From NCBI GenBank assembly GCA_937870825.1, contig CALMZO010000417.1:1-39018 (forward strand): DNA of 39,018 nucleotides. The letters run 5' to 3'. The position numbers and the translations under genes are program-made. The notes beneath the pieces are model-generated. The model had not been told where the DNA came from. It saw only the letters and a program-made list of their open reading frames with translations, and did not search any database. Shown here piece by piece: positions 32,671 to 39,018 of this stretch. The stretch comes from an uncultured Chloroflexota bacterium (lineage in GTDB: Bacteria > Chloroflexota > Anaerolineae > UBA4142 > SHND01). Every line of letters begins with the position of its first letter. The stretch's first letter is position 1.

Positions 32671-33780
32671 ATGAAGCAAATTATTTTTGATTCCATCGAA
32701 GCGATGCTCGAACCTGAGGCGTTGAGTGAATTGCTTGATGCGCGCGCACATTCCGTCAAACGTGAAACGTTAAACGTGGCGCATCTTTCGGGAAACGAGT
32801 TGCAAGAGATTTTGATTGAGACAGATGCAGGGCAAACGCGTTTGGTCTTGAAAGAATTTCAGCCCGCGCGCGATTGGGTAATGCGTCTGACGCACGATAC
32901 GTTGACGCGCGAAGCGATGTTGTTCGCGCATGGAATCTACGCGCGAATGCCGCAAGAAATTTTTGTGCCGGTGATGGCGATTGCGCGCACGTCGCCGCCC
33001 TCACCCCCAACCCCTCTCTCACAGGGAGAGGGGAGAGAGGTATGGGCGACGTTGATGCGCGATGTTTCGGCAGACCTGTTGCCGACAAACGAACCGCTGT
33101 CTCAACACGACGCGCAATTGCTCCTCGAACATCTCGCCGCGCTGCACGCGCAATTTACAAACGACGCGACAATCCAGAATTCCGCGCTCGGTTTGTCGTC
33201 GCTGTACGATTTCTTGACGATTCTTTCGCCGGCTCGCGTACAAGATGAAATTGACGCGGGGCGCGCGCATCCTATTCTGGAAATGGCGGCGCGCGGCTGG
33301 CAAGAATTTTTTGCGAGTGCGCCGAACGCGGTGCAAAAAACCGTTCGCGCGCTCCAAGAAAATCCTGTGACGTTGATGAACGAATTGGAGCGAATGCCGC
33401 AAACTCTCATTCACGGCGATTTCAAATTGGGCAATCTCGGCATTGCGCGCAGTTCCCCCTCACCCCCAACCCCTCTCCCCCAAAGCGGGAGAGGGGCGCA
33501 GACGATTCTTTTGGATTGGCAAGACGCGACGCGGGGCGCGGGCGTTTTGGATTTGGGATATTTTCTCGCGCTGAACGCGCGCTGGCTGCCGTTTTCGAAA
33601 GAGGACGCGATAGAGATGTATCAAAGTGCATTGAACACGCGCGGTTCTTTTGTTTCGACGCGCGAAATTGAAATCGGCTTGCTCGCGGGCGGCGCGCTGC
33701 GCTTGTTGTGGTTGATGGTGATGAACACACAAAATGAGTTGGAATGGTGGTATGATTTGGTGCGGCGCATCCGAATTTGA
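32671..33780 (+). CDS. Aminoglycoside-phosphotransferase-fold kinase carrying two in-frame REP elements
   Basis: 369 residues. The kinase fold is shown by VLKEFQP (ATP-binding Lys), catalytic HGDFKLGNLG (Asp and Asn at about 249-255), and LLDWQDATRGAGVLDLGYFL (metal Asp near 281). Members phosphorylate small molecules; the true substrate is unknown and resistance should not be assumed. Two REP-like palindromes are read in frame: about 108-123 (PSPPTPLSQGEG) and about 261-275 (PSPPTPLPQSGRG). The second sits between the HGD and DW catalytic motifs, and the enzyme motifs remain intact. A heptamer repeat encodes SVKRETLNVAHL. The start is the ATG at 32671. Confidence 0.8.
   Translation: MKQIIFDSIEAMLEPEALSELLDARAHSVKRETLNVAHLSGNELQEILIETDAGQTRLVLKEFQPARDWVMRLTHDTLTREAMLFAHGIYARMPQEIFVPVMAIARTSPPSPPTPLSQGEGREVWATLMRDVSADLLPTNEPLSQHDAQLLLEHLAALHAQFTNDATIQNSALGLSSLYDFLTILSPARVQDEIDAGRAHPILEMAARGWQEFFASAPNAVQKTVRALQENPVTLMNELERMPQTLIHGDFKLGNLGIARSSPSPPTPLPQSGRGAQTILLDWQDATRGAGVLDLGYFLALNARWLPFSKEDAIEMYQSALNTRGSFVSTREIEIGLLAGGALRLLWLMVMNTQNELEWWYDLVRRIRI
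32758..32778. repeat. In-frame heptamer repeat (AAACGTG x3)
   Basis: AAACGTG, AAACGTT and AAACGTG: 21 bases inside the kinase gene, the same unit as in three of the glycosyltransferase genes. Confidence 0.65.
32997..33040 (+). repeat. Palindromic repeat (REP-like), copy C, in-frame
   Basis: The flank CCCTCACCCCCAA is followed by CCCCTCTC / GAGAGGGG (33011-33033). It is read as PSPPTPLSQGEG. Confidence 0.85.
33454..33497 (+). repeat. Palindromic repeat (REP-like), copy D, in-frame
   Basis: The flank CCCTCACCCCCAA is followed by CCCCTCTCCC / GGGAGAGGGG (33470-33496). It is read as PSPPTPLPQSGRG in the same frame as copy C. Confidence 0.85.
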
Positions 33781-33828
33781 ATTGACGGCTGCTGCCACGT
33801 CGGTGATTTAGGAAATGTGAAAGTGATA

Positions 33829-33897
33829 AGAAAGTAGTAGGTAGCAGGTAGTAAGGATGAATACCTGCTACTTGCTACTTGATACCTGATACCTACA
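33829..33897. repeat. Heptamer-phased inverted repeat (GGTAGCA / CTACTTG units)
   Basis: The left arm AGTAGTA-GGTAGCA-GGTAGTA faces the right arm ACCTGCT-ACTTGCT-ACTTGAT-ACCTGAT-ACCTACA. Most of the spacer before the dehydrogenase gene is made of these units. Confidence 0.75.
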
Positions 33898-33899
33898 AC

Positions 33900-34889
33900 A
33901 TGAAACCAAAAGTATTCGTCTCTCGCCTCATCCCCGATGAAGGACTGAATCTCGTGCTCGACGCGTGTGATGCGGAAGTGTGGCAAGATGAATTGCCGCC
34001 GCCGCGCGAAATTTTGTTGGAAAAAATTCGCGACAAAGTTGGATTGTTATCGCTCCTCACCGACAAGATTGATGCGGAATTGATGGACATGAATCCACAA
34101 TTGCGCGTGGTTTCCAATTACGCCGTCGGATTCGACAACGTTGATATCCCTGCCGCGACGGCGCGCGGCTTGCCGATTGGCAATACACCGGGCGTGTTGA
34201 CGGACACGACGGCTGATTTTGCGTTCACGTTGTTGATGAGCGCGGCGCGGCGCGTCGTCGAAGGCGCGGACTATGTGCGCGCGGGCAAATGGAAAACGTG
34301 GGGACCAAAATTGTTGATGGGTGTGGACGTGCACGGCGCAACGTTGGGACTCGTCGGCTTTGGACGCATTGGACAGGCGATGGCAAAACGCGCGAGCGGT
34401 TTCGATATGCGCGTGCTGTATTATGACCAATATCGCCGCGCAGATTTGGAACAATCCATGGGCGTCATGTACGCGGACATGGACACGCTGCTGCGCGAAT
34501 CGGATTTCATTTCCATTCACACCGATTTGAACGCGACCACGCGTCACATGTTTAACGCCGACGCGTTTTCAAAAATGAAAGCGTCGGCGATTCTTGTCAA
34601 CACCGCGCGCGGTCCCGTCATTGACCATGCCGCGTTGTACGACGCGTTGTCGTCGGGAAAAATTCGCGTGGCAGCGTTGGACGTCACGGAACCCGAACCG
34701 ATTCCCATGGACAGCCCGCTTCGCACCTTGCCGAACTGTCTCGTCGTTCCGCATATTGCGAGCGCGACGATTGCGACACGCGGCAAGATGGCAGAAATGG
34801 CGGCGAAAAATTTGATTGCAGGTGTGAATGGGGAACGCTTGCCGACGCCAGTGAATCCGGAAGTGTATGACAAAGAAATGAGAAAGTAA
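33900..34889 (+). CDS. D-isomer-specific 2-hydroxyacid dehydrogenase (glyoxylate/hydroxypyruvate reductase-like)
   Basis: 329 residues. The NAD(P)-binding loop is VGFGRIGQAMAKRA. The substrate-binding region is YAVGFDNVDIPAATARGLPIGNTPG. Catalytic residues are Arg in LVNTARGPVIDH, Glu in DVTEPEPIP and His in VVPHIASAT. The family interconverts 2-oxo and D-2-hydroxy acids; closeness to glyoxylate reductases is suggested by the PGVLTDTTADFAF motif, but the substrate is not proven. The start is the ATG at 33900, directly after the heptamer block. Confidence 0.9.
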   Translation: MKPKVFVSRLIPDEGLNLVLDACDAEVWQDELPPPREILLEKIRDKVGLLSLLTDKIDAELMDMNPQLRVVSNYAVGFDNVDIPAATARGLPIGNTPGVLTDTTADFAFTLLMSAARRVVEGADYVRAGKWKTWGPKLLMGVDVHGATLGLVGFGRIGQAMAKRASGFDMRVLYYDQYRRADLEQSMGVMYADMDTLLRESDFISIHTDLNATTRHMFNADAFSKMKASAILVNTARGPVIDHAALYDALSSGKIRVAALDVTEPEPIPMDSPLRTLPNCLVVPHIASATIATRGKMAEMAAKNLIAGVNGERLPTPVNPEVYDKEMRK

Positions 34890-34944
34890 CGAGCAATGAG
34901 CATTGTGTTTAGACTCAACGCTCATTCCTCAACGCTCAATGCTG
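34888..34944. repeat. Heptamer-phased inverted repeat (ATGAGCA / AACGCTC units)
   Basis: Seven-base units ACGAGCA, ATGAGCA, then AACGCTC, ATTCCTC, AACGCTC and AATGCTG face each other. They fill the gap between the dehydrogenase stop and the HIT gene start. Confidence 0.7.
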
Positions 34945-35487
34945 ATGTCATTAAAGTCAAAAATTCTTCAAGAAAGTTTTCCGCAAGGCAAGGGATTCAC
35001 CATCATTCAAGCGCCGTGGCGGCACACGTATTTTGATTTGCCGAAAGATGAGAGCTGTTTCATTTGTCGCGCGATTGAGGACACACCGCGTCGCGACGCG
35101 AAAAATTTGATTCTCGCGCGCGGCGAGCGCGCGGTCATCATGTTAAATCGTTATCCGTACACGATGGGCGCGCTCATGGTTGCGCCTTTCGCGCATGTGG
35201 GCGATTTCCGCGCGATTGACGACGTGGCACTTGGGGAAATGAATCAATTGGTCAAACGCGCGATGGATATTCTCGACGCGGCAGTTCAACCGAAAGCGTA
35301 CAACATTGGCATCAATCAAGGTGCTGACGCAGGCGCGGGATTAAAAGACCATTTGCACATTCACGTCGTCCCGCGCTGGCGGGCGGACACAAATTTTATG
35401 ACGACGATTGGCGACGCGCGTGTTCTCGCCCAAGATGTGGACGGAATGTATAAGCGATTGAAAAGAGCGATGAAAAAAGCCGCGTGA
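34945..35487 (+). CDS. HIT-family hydrolase (Ap4A phosphorylase-like)
   Basis: 180 residues from the ATG at 34945 (an ATG at 34939 adds two residues). The histidine triad is HLHIHVVPRW near the middle of the second half. A CFIC pair near residue 30 may bind zinc with other residues. LNRYPYTMGALMVAPFAHVGDF is the typical HIT strand. HIT proteins hydrolyse or phosphorolyse nucleoside phosphates such as Ap4A; the exact substrate is unknown. No Shine-Dalgarno is visible. Confidence 0.85.
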   Translation: MSLKSKILQESFPQGKGFTIIQAPWRHTYFDLPKDESCFICRAIEDTPRRDAKNLILARGERAVIMLNRYPYTMGALMVAPFAHVGDFRAIDDVALGEMNQLVKRAMDILDAAVQPKAYNIGINQGADAGAGLKDHLHIHVVPRWRADTNFMTTIGDARVLAQDVDGMYKRLKRAMKKAA

Positions 35488-35553
35488 AAGATACACGGAT
35501 ACAGGTAGACAGGGAACCAGGAATACTGCAGTCCCTGTCTATTTTTGTACCTG
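35488..35553. repeat. Heptamer-phased inverted repeat before the thiolase promoter
   Basis: TAGACAGGGA (35506-35515) pairs with TCCCTGTCTA (35532-35541); the units GGATACA, GGTAGAC, AGGGAAC and CAGGAAT have a 7-base period. It could act as a weak terminator for the HIT gene. Confidence 0.55.
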
Positions 35554-35579
35554 CTACTTTTCTTCATTTTTGTTATAAT
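35551..35579 (+). promoter_or_regulatory. Promoter of the acyl-CoA operon
   Basis: An extended -10, TGTTATAAT with TATAAT at 35574-35579, and a weak CTGCTA at -35 with a 17-base spacer. It lies about 20 bases before the thiolase start. Confidence 0.6.
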
Positions 35580-35597
35580 ACACGGGAGGTTAGTGAA

Positions 35598-36776
35598 ATG
35601 AAATACAAAGACACGTTTATTCTTTCCGGCGTTCGACTCCCCACCGGAAAATTTCAAGGTTCCCTTCAAGATCTTCCTGCAACCGAACTTGGCGCCCACG
35701 CGATTCGCGCGGCAATGGAACGCGCACAGGTTGACCCCGCCCAAATTGACGAAGTGCTGATGGGTAATGTTGTGAGCGCGGGCTTGGGACAAGCGCCCGC
35801 GCGTCAAGCCGCCCTCGGCGCGGGTTTGCCAAAATCAATCAACGCAACACTCGTGAACAAAGTTTGCGGCTCGTCCCTTAAAACATTGATGCTTGGAACG
35901 GCAATGATTCGCGCGGGTGATGCGAACATGCTTGTTACGGGCGGGTTTGAAAGCATGTCGCGCGGTCCGCATCTTTCGGAGCAATTGCGTCGCGGCGCGC
36001 GCATGGGCGAAGTCAAATTCCGCGATGCGGTTGTGTTCGACGCCCTCACGGACCCGTTTCACAATTGGCACATGGGCAACGCGGCGGAACTCATCGCGCA
36101 AAAGATGGAAGTGACGCGCGAGGAACAAGACGAATACGCGCTGCGCTCCCATCAACGCGCGCTCGCCGCGCGCGACGCGGGAAAATTTCGCGACGAAATC
36201 GCGCCCGTCGAAATTCCCGTCAAGGGGGGGGTGAAAATTTTCGATACGGACGAAACGATTCGCGCGGACACTTCGCTTGAAGCATTAGCGAAACTGAAAC
36301 CCGTATTTCAAGAAAACGGCACCGTCACCGCAGGCAACGCGCCCGGCTGGAGCGACGGGGCGGCGGCGTTGGTCATCGCAGGCGAAGATGCAATCAACGG
36401 ACATACACCGCTTGCGCGCGTCGCGGGTTATCACCAGTCGGGACTCGTACCCGAAAAAATTTTTTGGGCGCCGATTGATGCAATCAACGGTCTCTTGAAA
36501 AAATTGAATTGGTCGCGCGACGATGTTGACTTGTTTGAACTCAACGAAGCCTTCGCCGCCCAAGTCCTTGCCGACGGACGCGAACTGGGTTGGGATTGGG
36601 ACAAAGTGAATGTCAATGGCGGGGCGATTGCGCTCGGTCATCCGCTCGGCGCAAGCGGCGCGAAAATTTTAGTGACACTGCTGCATGAATTGAAACGCCG
36701 CGATGGAAAACGCGGCATCGCGTCCGCGTGTTTGGGCGGCGGCGAAGCGGTGGCGGTTGCTATAGAGATGGTGTAA
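35598..36776 (+). CDS. Acetyl-CoA C-acetyltransferase (thiolase)
   Basis: 392 residues. The nucleophile is Cys90 in [14 protein letters not shown]. The second half has [20 protein letters not shown] with the catalytic His, and [12 protein letters not shown] with the second Cys. These are the three catalytic motifs of thiolases that make or split acetoacetyl-CoA. A GGGAGG Shine-Dalgarno precedes the ATG by 8 bases, which fixes the start. A run of eight G encodes part of VKGGVKIF near residue 209. It is the first gene of an operon with acyl-CoA dehydrogenase, an MNT-HEPN protein and an acyl-CoA carboxylase. Confidence 0.95.
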   Translation: MKYKDTFILSGVRLPTGKFQGSLQDLPATELGAHAIRAAMERAQVDPAQIDEVLMGNVVSAGLGQAPARQAALGAGLPKSINATLVNKVCGSSLKTLMLGTAMIRAGDANMLVTGGFESMSRGPHLSEQLRRGARMGEVKFRDAVVFDALTDPFHNWHMGNAAELIAQKMEVTREEQDEYALRSHQRALAARDAGKFRDEIAPVEIPVKGGVKIFDTDETIRADTSLEALAKLKPVFQENGTVTAGNAPGWSDGAAALVIAGEDAINGHTPLARVAGYHQSGLVPEKIFWAPIDAINGLLKKLNWSRDDVDLFELNEAFAAQVLADGRELGWDWDKVNVNGGAIALGHPLGASGAKILVTLLHELKRRDGKRGIASACLGGGEAVAVAIEMV

Positions 36777-36779
36777 AAA

Positions 36780-37928
36780 ATGGATTTTGAACTTTCCGAC
36801 GAGCAAAAACAGATTCGCGATTTGACGCGCGAATTCGCGCAAAAAGAAATTGCGCCGATTGCTGCCGAGTACGACGCGCGCGGGGAGTTTCCGCGTGAGA
36901 CGATTATGAAATTGGGCGAACTCGGACTGATGGGGATTGAGATTCCTGTCGAGTACGGCGGCGCGGGTCTCGACACCCTGTGCTATGTGTTGGCGATGGA
37001 GGAAATTTCCAAAGCGGACGCGTCGCACGGCACAATCGTTTCCGTGAACAACTCTTTGTTCTGCAATGGGTTGTATAAATTTGGAACCAAGGAACAAAAA
37101 GAAAAATATCTCGTCCCCGTCGCGTCGGGCAAAAAAATCGGCGCGTATTCGTTGACCGAACCGCAGTCGGGCAGCGATGCGGGCAACATGAAAACACGCG
37201 CGGTCTTGAATGGCGACGCGTACACCATCAACGGGCGCAAGTCATGGGTGACGAGCGGACCGGTTGCGGATTTTGTTTTGTTGTTCGCGATGGTAAAGCC
37301 CGAACTCGCGCACAAAGGCACCGCCGCGTTTATGATTGATACAACGCAGCCCGGTTTTGAACGCGGCAAAGTGGAACCGAAACTCGGCATCCGCGCGAGC
37401 GCGACGTGTGAACTCTTTTTTGATAATTATCGTGTTCCTGTTACGGAACGCGTCGGACAAGAAGGCGACGGTTTCAAGATTGCGATGAGCATTCTCGACG
37501 CGGGACGCATCGGCATCGCCGCGCAAGCGTTGGGCATCGCGCAAGCGGCATTTGAAGCTTCGGTAAAATATGCCAAGGAGCGCGAAGCGTTTGGCAGCAA
37601 AATCGGCGACTTTCAAGCGATTCAATGGATACTGGCGGACATGTCTACGCGGATTGAAGCCGCGCGCCTCTTGATATACAACGCGGCATTGAAAAAAACG
37701 CGCGGGGAAAAATTTACGCGCGATGCTTCGATGGCGAAATTGTACGCGAGCGAAACCGCGATGTGGGTGACGACGAAAGCGATCCAAGTGCACGGCGGCA
37801 TGGGCTATTCCAAAGAATTGCCGATTGAACGATATTTCCGCGACGCGAAAATTACAGAAATCTACGAAGGCACTTCGGAGATTCAGCGCATTGTGATTGC
37901 GCGCGAGACGTTGAAACAATTTGTATGA
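36780..37928 (+). CDS. Short-chain acyl-CoA dehydrogenase
   Basis: 382 residues, the family standard. The FAD-binding region has YSLTEPQSGSDAGNMKT and GRKSWVTSGPVADFV. The catalytic Glu lies in ITEIYEGTSEIQRIVIARE, the position used by butyryl-CoA-type dehydrogenases. The middle FQAIQWILADMSTRIEAARLL and QVHGGMGYSKELPIERYFRD complete the fold. It oxidises acyl-CoA to enoyl-CoA with electron-transferring flavoprotein. It starts 3 bases after the thiolase stop, so the two are co-translated; its own stop overlaps the next gene. Confidence 0.95.
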   Translation: MDFELSDEQKQIRDLTREFAQKEIAPIAAEYDARGEFPRETIMKLGELGLMGIEIPVEYGGAGLDTLCYVLAMEEISKADASHGTIVSVNNSLFCNGLYKFGTKEQKEKYLVPVASGKKIGAYSLTEPQSGSDAGNMKTRAVLNGDAYTINGRKSWVTSGPVADFVLLFAMVKPELAHKGTAAFMIDTTQPGFERGKVEPKLGIRASATCELFFDNYRVPVTERVGQEGDGFKIAMSILDAGRIGIAAQALGIAQAAFEASVKYAKEREAFGSKIGDFQAIQWILADMSTRIEAARLLIYNAALKKTRGEKFTRDASMAKLYASETAMWVTTKAIQVHGGMGYSKELPIERYFRDAKITEIYEGTSEIQRIVIARETLKQFV

Positions 37929-38830
37929 AAACTTTAGCGAGACCAACGAAACAACGGGCTCATCGCAGTGGCGCGAACAGCAAAACGAAAACGGCGCCGC
38001 GTGTACTCTTTCCGCAAGCGCGTTATTTGTCGCGCCGCGAGCGCTTGGCGTTGAATTGGTACAAGAATTATTTGCTGCGAGAACTCGAGGGCAAGATTGA
38101 GCGGATCATTTTATACGGCTCCAAAGCGCGCGGCGACGGCAAACCCGATTCTGACCTCGATTTGTTGTTTGTTCTCAAAGACGGCGTTACTCAAAGCGAT
38201 GCTGTCAATGACAGTACTGTTTGGCGAACGATGACGGATGGCGCGTATGATGTGTTGGTTGAGCGCGAGGTGGATATGTCGCCATTCACCGCCACGCCAC
38301 AAGAGCTACAAAAATGGAAACCGATGTGGGACGCGATTCAACGCGAGGGAGTTGAAATTTGGCGGCAACCCAATGCGAGTGAATCACCTTGGCCTCGGTG
38401 GACGGAGGCGGAATTGGATAAAGCAAAACAAGAACAAATCGAAATTCGTTGGATGCTTGCAGAGGAAAAATTAAAAGTGGCTCAAGAGTTGTACATGCAG
38501 AATCATTGGCGCGATACAATTTCGAAAGCCTACTATGCTATGTATTATGCAAGCAAGGCGATGCTTTTGGAATTGGGCATGGACCCGCACAAGCATCAAG
38601 GCGTGATTTCGTTTGTGAATCAACACATCGTCCGCGTGGGATTCAGTAATCCAAAATATGGCAAGACGCTTGAGGATGCATTCAAAGCGCGGCAAGACGC
38701 GGATTACAAATATGATTTTGTTCCTACCGAAAAGAACGCGGCGGACGCGATTCACAATGCCGAAGCATACCTCGCCGAAGCGAAGGAGATTCTCCCCAAA
38801 TTGAGAGAATCAATGAAACGCGATAAATAG
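37925..38830 (+). CDS. Fused MNT nucleotidyltransferase-HEPN protein
   Basis: 301 residues. Residues about 55-150 are a minimal nucleotidyltransferase: LYGSKARGDGKPDSDLDLL holds the GS motif and the DxD pair (Asp77, Asp79). Residues about 165-295 are a HEPN helical bundle with KLKVAQELYMQNHWRDTISKAYYAMYYASKAML. In toxin-antitoxin pairs these are two proteins, MNT modifying HEPN; here they are one chain. An Arg-x4-6-His ribonuclease motif is not obvious, so toxicity is doubtful. The gene starts inside the end of the acyl-CoA dehydrogenase gene (ATGA overlap). It is thus translated with a fatty-acid operon, an unexpected place. Confidence 0.82.
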   Translation: MKTLARPTKQRAHRSGANSKTKTAPRVLFPQARYLSRRERLALNWYKNYLLRELEGKIERIILYGSKARGDGKPDSDLDLLFVLKDGVTQSDAVNDSTVWRTMTDGAYDVLVEREVDMSPFTATPQELQKWKPMWDAIQREGVEIWRQPNASESPWPRWTEAELDKAKQEQIEIRWMLAEEKLKVAQELYMQNHWRDTISKAYYAMYYASKAMLLELGMDPHKHQGVISFVNQHIVRVGFSNPKYGKTLEDAFKARQDADYKYDFVPTEKNAADAIHNAEAYLAEAKEILPKLRESMKRDK

Positions 38831-38845
38831 AGTTCGGAGTAACTC

Positions 38846-39018
38846 ATGTCTCTCGACGGAAAAATGATGGAACTGCGCGCGATGCGCGAACAGGCGTTGA
38901 TCGGCGGCGGACAGAAACGCATTGACCAGCAGCACGCCAAGGGCAAATACACCGCACGGGAACGCATCGAGCTTTTGTTGGATGAAGGTTCATTCCAAGA
39001 AATCGGCATGTACGTCAC
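38846..39018 (+). CDS. Acyl-CoA carboxylase carboxyltransferase subunit, 5' part
   Basis: The window ends after about 57 codons. The visible N-terminus ([16 protein letters not shown]..., [21 protein letters not shown] and [14 protein letters not shown]) is the well-conserved start of propionyl-/methylmalonyl-/acetyl-CoA carboxylase beta subunits. It transfers CO2 from biotin to an acyl-CoA. The Shine-Dalgarno GGAG at 38836-38839 lies 6 bases before the ATG. It follows the MNT-HEPN gene by 15 bases and is part of the same operon. The product needs a biotinylated carrier, consistent with birA nearby. Confidence 0.9.
   Translation, partial: MSLDGKMMELRAMREQALIGGGQKRIDQQHAKGKYTARERIELLLDEGSFQEIGMYV

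Noticed and set aside
32671..33780. Antibiotic resistance by the APH-fold kinase
   Set aside because: The fold covers many small-molecule kinases; nothing in the sequence or context points to aminoglycosides.

Overview
This 39 kb window looks like a chromosomal segment of a Chloroflexota (Anaerolineae-like) bacterium. That is an inference from gene content: a Ser/Thr kinase fused to a sulfatase-modifying-factor-like domain beside a PP2C phosphatase and an FHA protein, long runs of very large polytopic GT-C-type membrane proteins, MsrPQ, a thiolase/acyl-CoA dehydrogenase operon and many heptamer repeats. There is no rRNA or other taxonomic marker. Sec/Tat signals and lipoboxes show secretion across a cytoplasmic membrane.

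Layout. 1-290: tRNA-Trp with promoter and terminator. 289-3813 (minus): signalling operon PP2C phosphatase, Ser/Thr kinase, FHA protein. 3916-6172 (plus): TauE/SafE permease and an S41 (CtpA-like) peptidase with an altered active site. 6323-7696 (minus): tRNA-Glu(CTC), then an AT-richer two-gene unit with a proteasome/HslV-like Ntn-hydrolase candidate and a tiny Cys/His-rich protein. 7745-17549 (minus): alpha/beta hydrolase plus four giant membrane glycosyltransferase-like proteins with overlapping or closely spaced genes. 17565-19453 (plus): a candidate response-regulator box, then msrP and msrQ. 19494-21809 (minus): D-cysteine desulfhydrase/ACC-deaminase family enzyme, a frameshifted helix-hairpin-helix protein, a GT2 glycosyltransferase. 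21885-24999 (minus): a thioredoxin-like lipoprotein with an in-frame TGA at the first redox-Cys position, a YgiT-type/DUF4258 pair (the latter with an amber codon), a radical SAM enzyme, DUF4160/DUF2442. 25016-31414 (minus): two-domain thiol oxidoreductase, a second glycosyltransferase operon, tRNA-Thr(CGT). 31464-32652 (minus): decayed HNH endonuclease and BirA. 32671-39018 (plus): APH-type kinase, 2-hydroxyacid dehydrogenase, HIT protein, then the operon thiolase / acyl-CoA dehydrogenase / MNT-HEPN fusion / acyl-CoA carboxylase beta (cut by the window edge).

How it fits together. The glycosyltransferase blocks and the GT2 enzymes probably build or modify a cell-surface glycan from lipid-linked sugars. 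MsrPQ and two thioredoxin-fold proteins act on thiols or methionine outside the cytoplasm. The last operon is short-chain acyl-CoA metabolism, and the BirA nearby would biotinylate an acyl-CoA carboxylase.

Most striking: (1) the thioredoxin-like lipoprotein reads straight through a TGA that replaces the first Cys of a CxxC motif, with a hairpin of bacterial SECIS type just downstream, so it is a candidate selenoprotein with a UxxC motif; (2) the Ntn-hydrolase-like protein with aligned Thr, Asp and Lys, coupled to a CCxCxCC mini-protein beside tRNA-Glu; (3) two repeat families, one palindromic and one phased in 7-bp units, that lie both between genes and in frame inside them. Several nearby reading-frame breaks mean that sequencing or assembly error must be excluded.
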